Positions 1 to 12,290 are shown, numbered from the stretch's first letter. The stretch: 64,000 bases of DNA from Eulemur rufifrons (GCF_041146395.1 NC_091012.1:15490193-15554192), one strand, 5' to 3'. The notes: generated by a model from the sequence alone, not told the origin. Program-made: numbers and translations.

Positions 1-590
1 CCAAAAGTACCATCCATGGACGTCCCAAAGTCTTATTCCCCATCACATCCTCCCAACGAAGGCTCTACTGGACTGGATTTCAGGGATTTGCCTGGCTCTC
101 CAGGGCGCCTCGTGGTATTGAACCAACAAGCCGAAGGGGGTCATCGTGTTGGCTGCGGGATGGGTCCTTATTATCCAGAGGAGAGAGAACTGCTGCCACA
201 TCGTGAGGTCAGGGGAAAGTGTATGCCTGAGAGCCACAGCGTTTGGGGCAGCGCCTCCTAGTACTGCCGTGTGGAAAGGTCACATTTACTGGGGGATGAA
301 CGACTGCAACCCCCTATGGACAGGGCCAGCAAGGGCCCAGCCCCTTCAGGAAGGAAGGCTTGGGTCACTGCGTCCTCATCAGCTGGGATGTTAGCTGAGG
401 GCAAAGGGAACGTGAGAGGAAATGAAAAACTGAAAAACTCAAGCATGTCCTTTTGTCTAATTGCAGAAGTGAGGACTGCAGCAGTTGTGTGCGCTTTACT
501 TCTTTGTTATTTCCTGCCTGCCTGTGTTTTATTTGCATTCCCAAATTTCCCTCCCTCCCCACCTTCCCTCCACTGTTTTACACTGGCTGC
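1..590. other. Unannotated leading stretch
   Basis: No gene or clear repeat recognised. Short open frames occur on both strands, but none resembles a known protein and none has splice-supported structure. Confidence 0.4.
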
Positions 591-1002
591 TATGGTTTGA
601 ATGTGTACCCGAAGTTCACGTGTTGAAAACTCAATCCCCACGGCAGCAGTGTGGGGCTCTTAAGAGGTGATTAGGCCACGAGGGCTCTGCCTTCCCAAGT
701 GGATTAACGCCATTATCATGGAAGGGGGTTAGTTATCATGGGAGTGGGTTCCTGATAAAGGGACAAGTTTGGCCTCTTTCCTTTCTCTGTCTCTGTCTCT
801 CTGTCTCTCTGTCTCTCTCTTGTTCTTTTGCCCTTCTGCCTACCGCCATGGGACGACACAGTGATCTGGAGGCACTCGCCAGACTCGGGCCCCTTGACCC
901 TGGACTTCCCAGTCTCCAGAACTGTAAGGGATAAATCCCTGTGGTCTAGAAATTACCCAGTCTCAGGTGTCCTGTTGTAGCAGCACAGAGCAAACTAAGA
1001 CA
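591..1002 (+). mobile_element. MaLR-type LTR (MST/MLT1 group)
   Basis: The element opens with TATGGTTTGAATGTGT and carries the family's middle wording (guttaagaggtgattaggcc-like, here around 660-680). It then has a CT-rich patch at about 776-825, a CCAGAACTGTAAGGGATAAA polyadenylation region at about 916-935, and ends with CAAACTAAGACA. This order is typical of ERVL-MaLR LTRs on the plus strand. The subfamily cannot be fixed by eye. Confidence 0.75.
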
Positions 1003-1199
1003 CTGGTGATGTTGGTGGAAGGTAACTTTATAATTCATTCCACAGATTATTAGTTATCCACACAATATTATCAATGAACTAGAGACGGAACGATCATTAC
1101 CAAGAGATGAGTGAGGCTTTGAGTCTGTGCTGATGGGGAGAGAGTGTGTGTGCTTTTATTTGTTTGAAGGATGGTGGCATTATGGCAGGCAGGAGGTTG

Positions 1200-1620
1200 T
1201 TGCTGCTATTAATATCTGAAAGCGTAAGTAATGGATTGATATGTGTAAAGCGCTTGAAACAGCGTCCGGAACGTATAGTAAGTGTTTGCGATTAGTGCGT
1301 ATCATAGGAAGTGTACATATGGATGTGGAGGAGCCCAAGGGAGGACTGTGGTGCGTTCTGTGGTCTGGCTCCTCACCGTCCAACCCCACCTTCGTCTAGT
1401 GAGCCTTCTTCAACAGCAGACACTGGGCGGAGGAAAACTACACGTCCCTGGCTCCTTTGCGAGGAGCACTCGGTGCTGCCTCCCAGGATAGGGCCTATAT
1501 TGGACCAATGAGTTGCACTGGCACGTGACTCGGAAAGCAGAGTGAGGCGGAATCTGCTACTTCTGCTCTCTCTGCAAGTCACAGAGATGTGAGTTTCCAC
1601 GTGAAAGTGTGCCGTGTCTG
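1200..1620. repeat. Outer part of inverted duplication block C
   Basis: Read on the plus strand, this stretch matches the reverse complement of about 27840-28170 over at least 300 bases. Both share the runs GGGAGGACTGTGGTGCGTTC, CTCACC(G/A)TCCAACCCCACCTTC and TCTCTGCAAGTCACAGAGA, with scattered substitutions and small indels. A MIR-like start (1240-1300) is shared as well. It is not itself a gene. It marks the far edge of the inverted arm that carries pseudogene C. Confidence 0.75.
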
Positions 1621-4170
1621 CCGTGGTTACACTGCGAATAGCCTGACAACTTGGGGAAATATTTTTCTAGTATTCACCAAATACTGTGATCTGACTCAGC
1701 AAACAGGTCACACATGTCCTTGCTGAAGGTGTGAAGGGCCTTCTTCCACTTTTGTCTGTCTCGGTAAAGTAAATGAAAATAGCAACTATCGTTCCTGTCA
1801 GAACGGTAAGTGTTCATCACCTTCAAACATAGATTGGTCACACTTACAAGAGCTTGGCAAAAGCCACTAAAGCAAGCTGTGAGAATGCATTAGGTACATG
1901 GAATGTACACTAAAGAATATTTGCATTCTATTATTGGTTGTAAATTGTGTGGCATACACTTTATGTGAGTCAAAATTGTAATAAAGTTATGTGTGTATGT
2001 ATGTGTACATGCCTCCTTTCCACCCCTCTACACACGCACACACACACCCTCAGAGAAGCAGTCGTCAAACATTTAGCAGCGCACCACTGCTAAGAAGGGA
2101 TGGTCAGGCACCAAGGAGAGCTGTTATCAGACCTAGGCTTCAAGGCACAACGACAGGGGCTGGCACTACTGCACTCCAGTGAGAGCTAGAGCCATTTGGG
2201 GAATTCCGCCACTCCCCGAGCTGTAGGGAGGCTGGAAGTTTGTAGGCGGATCGCATGTCTTTGGCTGTCTGTCCTCCTAAGGTGTGGTGTTCTGTGCCTT
2301 CCATGGGCTTAGCATAAGGGGCAGAACAAGGGAGCCCCCTGAGTGGCACCATCTAGCATGCGGCAACTTTCTGGGGCATGGAGCAGGCCAGGACAGGTGA
2401 CCCGATGTGGGGTAGGGGGCAGTAACCAGCACAGGAGGTAAAAGAGTGGCCTGGGAACAGCATAGAGGAACCAAGCAAGACAAGGCCAGTGTCACCTCCT
2501 GGCCCTGAGATTTGGGGGCCTGGGCCTGGCACAGGAGACTGATGCGTGAATGCCACCAGCAAGGATGGGGGCAGGGGGGTGACAAGCAGTGTCCTCCAGA
2601 CAGGGAGCACACGGAGGGCAAGGGAACGTGCCTAGATCATGCTGAGAGAAAGTGGAGTAATAACTGAAAGAACAGCCTTGCTGACGGCTAACAAGAAAAC
2701 AGATTTTTAACTCGCAGTCACTGAGAGTAGCATAAACCCTGCCGCTGAGGTTAGTAAGGGGATTATCTCTCCCACAGAGATGTTTACCTGGCAATTAAAG
2801 GAAGCTGAGCAAACAAAAGAAGGTGTAAATCCTCATTAACCTTCACCAGAGCTGGTCAATTCACATTCCAAAAGGAAAAGGGTTTCCGGGAGAGGGAGGA
2901 AAGGGTACACTACCTGATGGACTGCCATGAGAAGTTCACTGCCTGTAAAAAGGGTTTTTTGGTCTTGTTTTGTTTTGTTTAAACGGCCTTCAAAATGTTG
3001 CAGAGCAGACAGTAGGAGTTCAAACTCCTTCCCGCTTCCTCCAGGAGAGATGGCACCGGAGGCCTTCCGCTATCAAGAGAAAAGAAGAAATTAATTTGTG
3101 CTATCAGTCTGCTACGTGAGAAACAGAAAAGGCCAACACCGCAGTTTCTCAGCTGTCTTCTGCTAATCGGGCTGCAGACATGAAAGTCCTCTGTCCCCAG
3201 TGTGGCCTAATAAAGACTCAGGGTCATGTGGCCTCAGGGCCAGCACCTCTCTTTCTTTCAGGTGCTGTGTCCTCTCTCTCTTCAGAGAGGGAATAAATAA
3301 ACTTTGTGCTTCTATGTATCCTAAACGTTGTCTGAGAAATCTTTGTCACCCGCGTGCTGACTTCACACCCTAACAATAACCATGGTGACAAGTCTGGATC
3401 TCCATAGCGCCTTTGATTCCAGGAGCTCAATCAAGGCGTTTGGATTTGAATTGCTTTGACAGGTTTGTATCCCGAAACCTTAGCTTACCGTCTCCATCCT
3501 GTCCCCCGTCTGGGAGTACCCGTGACACCATGGTTCCTCCCTCTGTCATACCTCTGTCCACAGCTCACACAGACTGTCAGGCAGTGAGGATTTTTTCTCT
3601 GGTTGGTGGATGAAATCGTGGGCTCCCTGTTAAAATGTATTCACACACTGGGGTGAGCGAGCAGCACTGCGCACTGCATCATTAGGGATCTAACAGACTA
3701 TTTTGTCCTATGGCTGAGAGTAGGACTCTGAAGGACTGGGGCAGGATAGGAGTGTTGTTGACGGCTGGAAGGGAGGATGAAAGCGGCTGCAGCACTGATT
3801 CCGGGGCGGTCGTGCGCGTGGGGTGGTGCTAGGGACCAGCCATGAACACAGGCATCAACAATCACCTCGCAGTTTGGGGAGACACTTTAAGCTCGTATGT
3901 TTTTCTGGCTTTATTTGGGGGATGGGTCGGAGGGGCTGTGGGGGTAGGTAGCCCCTTAGTGCCTGGCGTAGCGTGCTTTGGGAGGTGCTGGGAAGGCCTT
4001 GGGAGTGGAAAGTTGCCATTCAGCTCTTGGTGTTGCCGCCACAGGCACTTGGGCGCTCTTGGAACCCACCCTCCAGGGAAGTGAATTTCGGGGCTGGCCC
4101 GGGGGAGCTGGCTGCTTGGGGGCCAGGAGCTCATTCGAACGGCCTGTTATTCTTGGAGTCTGAGAAGGTG
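1621..4170. other. No gene recognised
   Basis: Mixed-composition sequence between the outer block-C match and the CTAG/LAGE3-like pseudogene. By position it should correspond to the interval of block A between 26350 and 27830, but I could not align it convincingly. Several 60-120 codon open frames exist on both strands, with no recognisable product. Confidence 0.4.
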
Positions 4171-4429
4171 GAGTCTGGAAGAGGCTCTGTGATCTGCTCC
4201 AGTTTCCCCCAGCTTGCCACCCTCGCCCTGGCCTTTTACAGATGGGGGGACTTTGGTCACACAGAGGGATCACAGGGAATGGACAAGATCTTTCCCTCTG
4301 TGCACACCGCTCCAAGTCCTCAACCGTGGTGGCCAGTCTCCCCTCCAGGCTAACTCAGGCCATGTGTCTCGGTCCCATCTGCCCAGCCACACACGGCCCG
4401 GTCTTTCTGATTTCGGCTGTCTGGACTCC

Positions 4430-4940
4430 TTGCGCTCTGCCCCGCCGCCTCCCAGCCCCCAGCTGCACGCGAAGCGCTCCTGCCCAGCTTCTGAGGGGTC
4501 AGTCTCCGCCAGGGCGCGCAGGCGGCAGGGCGACCTTGGCGGGAACCCACCGCGTGCAGACGGCCAGTGTGCGCCAGCGCAGTGGGCATCTCGCCATATA
4601 CTGTGGGGGAAGGTGCGGAGGGTCATGGGGGAGCCCGCGCGTCTCAGTGGCTGTGGGTCGGGCAGGGTGGCTGGCTTCCCGGTGGGCTCTGAGGGAGAAG
4701 CAGAGAAGCCACGCAGGCCCCAGTTGCAGGCGCAGCGGGAGGCGCAGGCGGTGAGGCCAGCTATGCTGAGGCAGCGGGTGTCCCCGCAGGCCCCAGAGGT
4801 GCTGCAGGATGGGGCGGCGCAGGAGCAGAGGCTGCTGCGGCTGGGGTGCTCCCCCGGTCGAGGGTGCATCGCACGCTCCAGGGTAGGGTGGAGAGACCCG
4901 GGTCGCAGCATCGGCCTCAGCCTCGGAAGGAGGCCCTGGG
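4430..4940. promoter_or_regulatory. CpG-rich promoter-like region of copy C
   Basis: This GC-rich, CpG-bearing stretch precedes and covers exon 1 of pseudogene C. It contains TTGGCGGGAACCCACCGC, with the core GGCGGGAACC at 4538-4547. The same ten bases lie upstream of the start position in copies A and B. The core resembles an E2F-type site, but no binding is shown. Confidence 0.5.
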
Positions 4941-5296
4941 CGCAGAGTGCTGGAGTTGTATCCTTTCCAAAGAGCCCGCAGGGTCAGGGCATGGGTGGGG
5001 GGAAGGACGGGCCCGGGGTGGCCTTCGACGGGCAGGGAGAGATTTTAGGGGCCAGGCATTGGGGGCGTCCCGAAGACACGGTGTGTAGGGGTCTGGGGTG
5101 GGCCGAGGGGCGGCCTCAGTGGGAGGATGCCCAAGGCTCAAAGTCGCCTTAACGGCACCTCCACCAGCGCCCTCACGGAGCCTTTCCTGCCCTTCGTGGA
5201 GGTGCAGATTGCCCACCGGTACCTGGCCCCAGGTGGCGGACACCTCGAAGGGACGGTCCACCGGGAGTTTGCAGTGATTGGCAGTGGCCTGATTCT
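4711..5296 (+). pseudogene. CTAG/LAGE3-like pseudogene, copy C
   Basis: Two exons of the CTAG/LAGE3 family are visible. Exon 1 is 4711-4957, with a donor at GTATCC as in copies A and B. Exon 2 is 5168-5296, entered through CCACCAG and left through GTAAGT. Exon 2 is 129 bases, exactly the copy A length, and is open: it reads ALTEPFLPFVEVQIAHRYLA and then GSGLI, which aligns with the LAGE3 Pcc1 region (FTLSVPFPTPLEAEIAHGSLA in human). Three faults argue against function. The position of the start codon is ACG (4711-4713; ATG in copy A). Exon 1 is 247 bases, leaving phase 1 where A and B leave phase 2. No exon 3 equivalent was found within 1 kb downstream. Its strand is opposite to copies A and B because the whole block is inverted. 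Confidence 0.75.
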
Positions 5297-5485
5297 GTAA
5301 GTGCCAGGAAGGGGTGGGCTGAGTGGGAATGGCAGCCAGTGATGTAGCCAGTCTCAGCTCGAGGCGGGGCGGGGTTGGGGCAGGGATGGACGCCTGGAGC
5401 CCCCTAAGGGTTAAGCCTGTGCTGAGCCTGTGGCGCCTGACGAGGGCGCTCTAAGCAAGACACCCAAGGATTAGGTCGAATGGCC

Positions 5486-5514
5486 ATGGGGCTGGGGCTG
5501 GGGCTGGGGCTGGC
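5486..5514. repeat. GGGGCT short tandem repeat
   Basis: About four to five copies of GGGGCT in a row, the last ones degenerate. Confidence 0.85.
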
Positions 5515-6239
5515 GCTGGGCACTGGCCCTTGGGTGCTCTCTCCCCACTTGTGCGGATTGCTGTGTAAATGTTTGTTGTCGCTGAAAATAGAACAGAGCT
5601 ACTTTTCTGTGTTTGAGTTTCTTTTCAGCTGTTGCCCGTCCAGGTTTTCTCATCTTTGTCCTCAGGTTGGCACAGAGATTCTGGGATTCAGAGAGTCAAG
5701 TAGTGCAGGGTAATCGAAGATAGTTTAGGAAACGCAAGAAGATGACAAGTAACTGGGTCTGGGTACTGTCTGAGCATTAACTACCCGTCAGCATTTTGAA
5801 ATACTTTTGTACTTTTATAGTTTTATTATACATTAAATGTACAGCAGTCATATAAACATATAAGGTTTTGCAGGTTTAATATTAGGGTTTTTCCCTGAAA
5901 TGTTTTCATGGTGACCTGGGAGCTTCATCTCTTTCTAAAGAGCGTCAAAGCCATGTTCGTGAATGGATGCATAAAAGATGCATTTCAGTGTAGTTGTTGA
6001 GCACATAACTTGTTCTCCATTTTTCCCCTGTCACACATAAGGATTCACAGGGAGTCCTGTATAAACATCTCTGCATGAAGGGTTGTTTCCTTCACATGGA
6101 TCCCAACAGGTACAATTACTTTCTATTTACTGTTGTATTTCTTTAAGGCTCTGGGTCTGCCATGCAAAGGTGCTCTTTAGAAACTGTGCCCTCTCTCCAG
6201 AATGCCGGTTTCCCCACATCCTTGTCATGGCAGGATCTG

Positions 6240-6430
6240 CATCCAGGGGAAAATTTAAGAAACTTCGTTTGCATGACAAGAGCAAACAATCCAGAAACAC
6301 TAGAATAAAAATTTTGTGGCTTCCTGGTTTCAGATCAGTGAAGAAAAGTGCCTGGACAATTGGTTCAGTGTTTTGGGGGAGGGAGGTGCAGTGTTGGCAA
6401 AATATAATTAAAAACAAAATCAGCTGCCAA
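6240..6430 (-). repeat. Decayed L1-type fragment shared with block A, inverted
   Basis: Positions 6290-6380 match the reverse complement of about 24160-24260 in block A. Shared words are AAACACTAGAATA, CAGATCAGTGAAGAAAAGTG and ACAATTGGTT. In blocks A and B the equivalent stretch adjoins L1 ORF2-like sequence. Here it marks the inner end of the inverted arm. Confidence 0.65.
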
Positions 6431-6696
6431 GTTGGGAAGCGTCTCCACGAAGGTGGAAAACAGTTTTATTACTGCATGAGCCTTGCACCAGAGTGTGATG
6501 CCCATCATGGGCGATCTGCTAAAGACTGCAAAGACAGAAAGAAATCTCCCCCTTTTCCCGAGCCAAGCGGATACGACCCATTGCACACAGGCCCTCAAGA
6601 CTGACAGTGGCTGGTCGGCAAGTGAGATGACTTGACGGCACCATCTTTGGCCCATAGTTCACTGAAAATTTACCTGGTAATTGGGGTGACCATCTG

Positions 6697-7110
6697 TATT
6701 AGTTAACTGGTGTTACAGACTGAATGTGTGTGTCCTCTCCCCGGCCCCGCATTCCTATGTGCAAGTCCTGACCCCCACTGTGGCTGTATTTGGAGCTGGC
6801 GCCTCTAGAGGAGTAGGAGTAGTTAAGGCTCTGGGAGGTCTTAGGTTCAGGGCTCTCATCCAACATGATTAGTGTCCTTGTAAGAGACTCTAAGAGAGCC
6901 CTCGTGCTCTCTCTCAGCACACAGCCACTGGGGCGGGGTGTTGTGAGGACGCAGGCGTCCACAAGCCAGGAAGGTAGCCCTCGTCAGAAGACTAATTCGC
7001 CCTCACCTTCACCAAAGACATGTAGCCTGCAGAACTGCGGGAAGCAAATGTCTGCTGTTTAAGCCAACCGGTCCGTGGTTCTTTATGACAGCTGCCTGAG
7101 CAGACTAGCA
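6697..7110 (+). mobile_element. MLT1-type LTR
   Basis: Recognisable plus-strand MLT1 wording: GTTACAGACTGAATGTGTGT near the start, CCTTGTAAGAGACTCTAAGAG in the middle, and TGCTGTTTAAGCCAACCGGT followed by GAGCAGACTAGCACA at the end. Strongly diverged, so it is an old insertion. Confidence 0.7.
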
Positions 7111-7421
7111 CAACGGACTTCATCCAATAAAAAGAAAAAAAGATAGTAAAGAGTTCTCATATCCTTATGAAAGGAGCTACATTTGCAACTGGGAGCAAGG
7201 TGCCCGCTGACGTTAGGCTTCAGTCCTCCCACAGAAACTGGGCGATGGGGCTGCTTTCTCCCCTGATGTTTACATCTCAAAGCGAGGGCTCCTAGGTCCT
7301 TGAAAAAGACCTTCCTGGGTCACAGAGCTGCCAAGAAGCTTTTTAGCTTTTAAGAACATCTACATCCTTTTCAAAAGAGACAGAGGAAGAACTTAAAAAT
7401 TCTCTGGAGTGAATGCTTGCA

Positions 7422-7815
7422 CAGTGTGGTCCCCAAGCCCTGCAGACCGGTACCGGCTTGTGGCCTGTTAGGAACCGGGCGAAACTTCATCTGTATTTAC
7501 GGCCACTCCCCACGGCTCCGATCACCACCTGAGCTCCGTCTGCCTCCTGCCACGTCAGTCACTGTCTCCCGTCACCCCCAGATGGGACCCCCTAGTTGCA
7601 GGAAAAGCAGCTCAGGGGCTCCCACTGATTCTGTGTTATGGTGAGTTGTATAATCATGTCATTATATATCACCACGTCATAGTGATAGAAATAAAGTGCA
7701 CAATGAATGCCATGTGCTTGAGTCACCCCAAAGCCTTGTCCCCCACCCCCAGGTCCATGCAAAAATTGTCTTCCAGGAAACCAGTCCATGGTGCCAAAAA
7801 GGTTGGCGACAGCTG
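7422..7815. mobile_element. hAT-like non-autonomous DNA transposon
   Basis: It begins CAGTGTGGTCCCCAAGCC and ends with the inverted counterpart AAGGTTGGCGACAGCTG. The interior contains GTGGCCTGTTAGGAACCGGG, GCCACTCCCCACGGC and GAAATAAAGTGCACAATGAA, as in a common primate hAT-type repeat with CAGNGGTCCCCAACC ends. The flanking eight bases are no longer clearly duplicated. A second, shorter relative lies at 16242-16516. Confidence 0.65.
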
Positions 7816-7899
7816 CTTTGACAAATGAGAGGAGGAGGAGTCTCTTCCCTTAATGTTCAACAGGGAGAATTAGGGTTCTCATTTTCATTAATAGTTTGC

Positions 7900-8190
7900 A
7901 TTTGTCCTTACTCTCTCTAAAACACGCCATGTCCTGCAAACTTGCTGAACTCACTAATCCGTCTAGTCGCTCCTTTGTCAGATCTTCCAGGTAGACAGAC
8001 GGTCATGTCTGCAAACAAAGGCAGGTTTTCTTCTTCCTCGCCGATCTGGACGCCTTTCGCTGCCTGGTTTCTCTCCTCGTAAGGGGTTGCATTTTCCTGC
8101 TTCTGTGCACCCCTGGTAGTTTTCGACTGGATGGGAGACGTTGCGGCGTTTCCCTTGACTGCTGGGTATTTCTGTTTTCCTAGACATGTC
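7900..8190 (-). mobile_element. L1 ORF2 fragment
   Basis: The minus strand resembles the L1 reverse transcriptase around the FADD motif. On the plus strand this is visible as CTTCCAGGTAGACAGACGGT followed by CATGTCTGCAAACAAAGGCA. Several stops and shifts interrupt the frame. Confidence 0.6.
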
Positions 8191-9095
8191 CATGAGCTGT
8201 GTTCTGGGATGCTGTTAAGTTCCTGGGAAGCAGTTTGATCCTTGCTTTGAAGTCTTGCTTTGAAGATGTGCCGCGGGGGAACGGGGCAGCTCTTAGTGTA
8301 GGATGAGTTTTCCCATGCTGCCGAGGCGAGACCCCTCTGAGCGCCCTGGCCGATGATGAGGTTCTCGGTCCTGGCGGGTGGGAACAGCCACTAGTCACTG
8401 CCCTGCTTGAGCACTGGGCAGAGTTAGGTTGCATTTTCTCAGCGGGGTTGAGGGGGTCCTTCCCCTGGCCTCAGCGTAGTTCCCTCACAACGCTTGTGCT
8501 CATCAGTGGCCTGTCTGCCGACTGCTCCACTACTCGGGCGGGACCCTCTGCGGATGCTCAGGGGTCTCTCCCTCTGCAGCTCTTCTCTCTGGTCCTCTGC
8601 CCTGCAAACTGCCGCCACCGGACTCTCTGACCCATCTCCCAAACTGCGGGTGTCCACCGGGCTCCACCAGGAGACTCTCTCTCGTGTATTTTCCCTCTCT
8701 CTTTTGTCTTTTTTCTTTCTTTCTTGATTCATATTTTATACACATTAATTACTGACGAGTCGTTGAGAAGGTAGCTCTTCTACAGCACTATCTGCTCTGC
8801 CTTCCCCTCCTCCCTCCCTTTCTGGTTCTATTAGATTCTATTCATTTCTGAGGGCTCTCCCCACCCCTGGCCGTGTCAAAAATGGCCTGGTTTCTTTTCG
8901 TTTGGTTAGTTTCTGTAATCTCATAATGGAGATAATACTTTAAACTATCTCCCTTAGTGTCCTCTGTCCTGTCTGTCGGGCTGGTTCTGTCTAGGCCGAC
9001 TGACTGCACAGCTGTCATCCTGGGACTTCCCTTTGTCCTCGGCTGGCATCCAATCCTGCCCCCCAGGTATTGCTCTTTACTATTTTACTCCTTAC
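8191..9095. other. No gene recognised
   Basis: Pyrimidine-rich mixed sequence. Overlapping open frames of 60-97 codons near 8440-8750 run in opposite directions and look like no known protein. Confidence 0.4.
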
Positions 9096-9099
9096 TTTT

Positions 9100-9240
9100 G
9101 TTTAGTTGTATTTGTTTTGTAACTCGGGTTTATTGAGGTACAATTTTCATACTGTAAAATTCACACCTCTTTGGTGTACTGTCCTGTGAATTTTTGCGGG
9201 TGCATACAGACGGTTGCCACCAGCACGACTGAGATATACA
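9100..9240 (-). mobile_element. Old L1 3' end fragment
   Basis: The plus strand shows GGGTTTATTGAGGTACAATT and ACTGTAAAATTCACAC, typical of reversed L1M-type 3' sequence. It is short and diverged. Confidence 0.5.
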
Positions 9241-9754
9241 GCATTTCCAACACCCCAGATGTTCCCTCCTGCCTGTTTCTAGTCAACTCCTCCCCCAGTC
9301 CCTGGCCCCGGGAACTCTTAAGAGTCAGGGGAAACAAAGGACAGCCCTTTTGCTGGCTCTTCAGGGAGCCATCGCACAGGTTGAGAAGGACAACGCAAAT
9401 TCTCTGGGAAGAAGGTCCACACTGCTGCCGCTGGCACTAGCCGCCTGGGCCAGGTGTGCTGGCGCTGGTCCTCACGGCTGCTGCTGATCTGGCTGTTGGG
9501 GGATGTCACTGCTCTCCTACCACAACAGCAGCACCTCCTTTCTTCGCCAGTTCTTTCCCTGGTGGTTGCAACGTTTTGACTAGATTCCAGCGTTCTGCAA
9601 ACGTTGATTCTGACGGTTTTTGCCAGCTCATTAGTTGCTTCTGTGGAGGAATGGAGCCCTGGAGTTTTCTACCACCTACTACTGTTTTTGGAGTTGTCAC
9701 CCAGAAAACCCATGCCTTATATTTTACTTACTAAGTAACCAAGTTCTACAGCCA

Positions 9755-9895
9755 AATACAGGGAGGAAGGAAGGAAGGGAGGGAAGGGGTAGGAGGGAGA
9801 TTGTACAGAGAGAAGGGAGAAAGAGAAGAGAGTGGGAAGGAGAGACAGAGACAGAGAGAGGGAAAGAGAGACAGAGAGAGAGAGAATAAGGAAGC
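9755..9895. repeat. Purine-rich low-complexity tract
   Basis: About 140 bases of almost pure A/G: GGAAGG units, then GAGACAGAGAGAGA-type units. Such tracts can form triplex DNA, but nothing here shows a function. Confidence 0.9.
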
Positions 9896-11500
9896 AAGCA
9901 GGCAAGAGTCGTGGGCTCTGGGGTAAACACAGCGCAGCTTGCACTCAGAGGTCTTAGTGGGTGGCCATCGGCAATTAGTACACCTATGTGGCTTTTAACT
10001 TTGTTACCCCAAAGCCTACGAAACATGGTGACTCAATCACTGTTCTCAGCAACTGCGGTGATGTGAGAGACTATGAGTTTTGTATGTTGTCGCTAGAGTG
10101 ATAAATACAGATGTGTTATCCCTACATCAGTGGGGTGGAAATCGTTGCTTTAGTTGACAAAATACTTACAGCTTTTGCCTCAAACAAGTAAAGATACTTC
10201 TAAGATGGCAGAAACCTCATTTGCACTGCAATTATCATCTATTATTTTCCCAGTTTATCCCTAATATTTTCCCCTGAGGCTATGATGATAACGATGATAC
10301 CTATATTCTGCTATGTTTTAGTAATGATTTTACATATGTGAAAAAAGTGGGATAATGAACAATCGTAAGGTCAACTATAAATGATGCAACAATGTCACTT
10401 GTGAATGGAAATACAGATGGTATTTCTATGCCAGAAAAAACTGAAAATGTATATGTCTCCTGCCTGACTCTATATGTCCCACAGCCAGGGCAATGAGCCA
10501 TCCCTCGGGGAAGTTCCTGCACTTCCCCAAAGAGCGGCCCAAGTATTTGCTAACTGTTTCTAGGGCTATGGTTTCCAACTTTAAAGTTATGTTAACCGTG
10601 CAAAATAAAAATTGAAGCCATTGAGCGGTAATTCCAGAGATAGCACATCTATTCTCGTGTAAATTAGGGATAGAGTTTGGTTGTATTATAGCAGTAAGGC
10701 AGTACCTGGAATAGAGAAGAAAAGAGAATCAAATTTCAGAGATGTATGGTCTTAGAGAAACTATCAAGGAACGGTCAGTTTTGGAAGATAAATTATGGTG
10801 ATCACGTGAAAAGCTGTAATATTCACGAAATCAAGTCACGAAACAAGCAGCATGTACCAGGCGTGATAGTAATCTGAACCTAACTCAGGGTACTGTGTTG
10901 TGTAAAGATTCTAGATAGACAGATTGAACACATATCCTATTTTGGCTGGTGATGATTTTAATGCCGTGTGAAGCCAAGCGATAAATCTTGATAAGGCAAT
11001 CGATGACAACAAGGAATCTACTGATACCACTGTGGTAGAAACAGCATAATCACGTACACCTCGGGAGATGAGTAATGCTTAGCGTTCCCCATTAGATGGA
11101 TTCCTTATACATCATAGTAATGCCACACAGATCGCATTTGTTGATATGACCAGAGCATCCAACATTTCTAACATTCACGTTGCTTACTTGAGAATTGCAA
11201 GAAATATTGACTGTCCCCCAACTAAGACCTTGGCAACAGCTGGATAAGCAGGTTTTCCTTATCTTCAAAGGCCATTCAAAGCTCTGCTGTGAACTCAGAA
11301 GAGCAAAATCTAGGAATTTTATCTGATTTTAAATGAACAAGTAAAATTCTGACTTTAAATTTATTTAGCAAAATGTTCACCTTTCCAAAACACAAATGCA
11401 GAAGTACCCAATTTAAACTTTCCAAGAAACGGATACTGGTAAGCTACACAATAAGACAGGGCTATAAAGTAATGAAGACAAGAAATAATGATAGCCTTTG
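9896..11500. other. No gene recognised
   Basis: AT-leaning intergenic sequence with frequent stops in all frames. No repeat family was recognised with confidence. Confidence 0.4.
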
Positions 11501-11975
11501 TGGTGGTTGGCAAAGTGACCACAAATTCCTCCCACCCCCATATGTGCCTTTGTACGGTGACTTTGCCGTTTGCTCCTCCCGACAAGGGGTGAAGCCAACT
11601 TCTCCCTCGCTTAGACGTGGGCTCCACCCTGTGACTTGTACCGGCCAAAGGGACAGAGCAAACTTGCCACAAGCAGAGACTCTTGAAGCACTTGCACCTT
11701 GGGCTTTGCCCTCTCTTGCCACGGGGGAGCCCTCTGTCACCGTGATGTGATCGAGCTGGGGCTGACCTCCTACAGGATGAGGGATCTGTGGAGAGAAGAG
11801 GCAGTCCCCTCACTCATCGTAGCCAACCTGGACGGGTGCGGGAAGGTGTTCTAGATCATCCAGCCCCAGCCAGTCAGCCTAAATGAGAAAAACTGCCCAG
11901 GCGATGCCCACAACTGAGACCAGAAATAAATGCCGGCTTGAAGCCATGAAGTTGGGGGCGATGTGTTTTGCGGGA
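11500..11975. repeat. Probable old interspersed repeat, family unclear
   Basis: The stretch GTGGTTGGCAAAGTGACCAC to CCAGCCCCAGCCAGTCAGCC, ending near CAGAAATAAATGCC, has the feel of an old LTR or MER element with a polyadenylation signal (AATAAA near 11925). I cannot name it. The open frames of up to 150 codons across it on both strands are probably incidental. Confidence 0.35.
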
Positions 11976-12290
11976 AGAGCGAACTGAGTCAGTCTTCACA
12001 TAGCCTTTTCTAGCTTTCATGCAACTAAACTCTTTTTCAGAACCACCATCATTACAACAAAAGGTCGACAAAATCCAGCAGGATCAAAGCAAAAAATTAA
12101 GTTAAATGTAATTAATGTGATAGCAGGTTATGAAATTTTTAGTTGATCAAAATTAATATTTTCGCATACTTCCCCAGAGAAACTATGTTACTGTCCATTA
12201 ATGTCACGAATCCTGACATAATATACAAGATTAGACATTACATTTGATAGACCATTTACCCAATTAAACATCACACCCAGTAAAATGTAA

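Noticed and set aside
4214..5152. 312-codon open frame, plus strand
   Set aside because: It spans the CpG-rich promoter, exon 1 and intron of pseudogene C in a different frame from the homologous protein. The length comes from high GC.
6083..6604. 173-codon open frame, plus strand
   Set aside because: It runs through the decayed L1-like piece of block C in antisense and resembles no protein.
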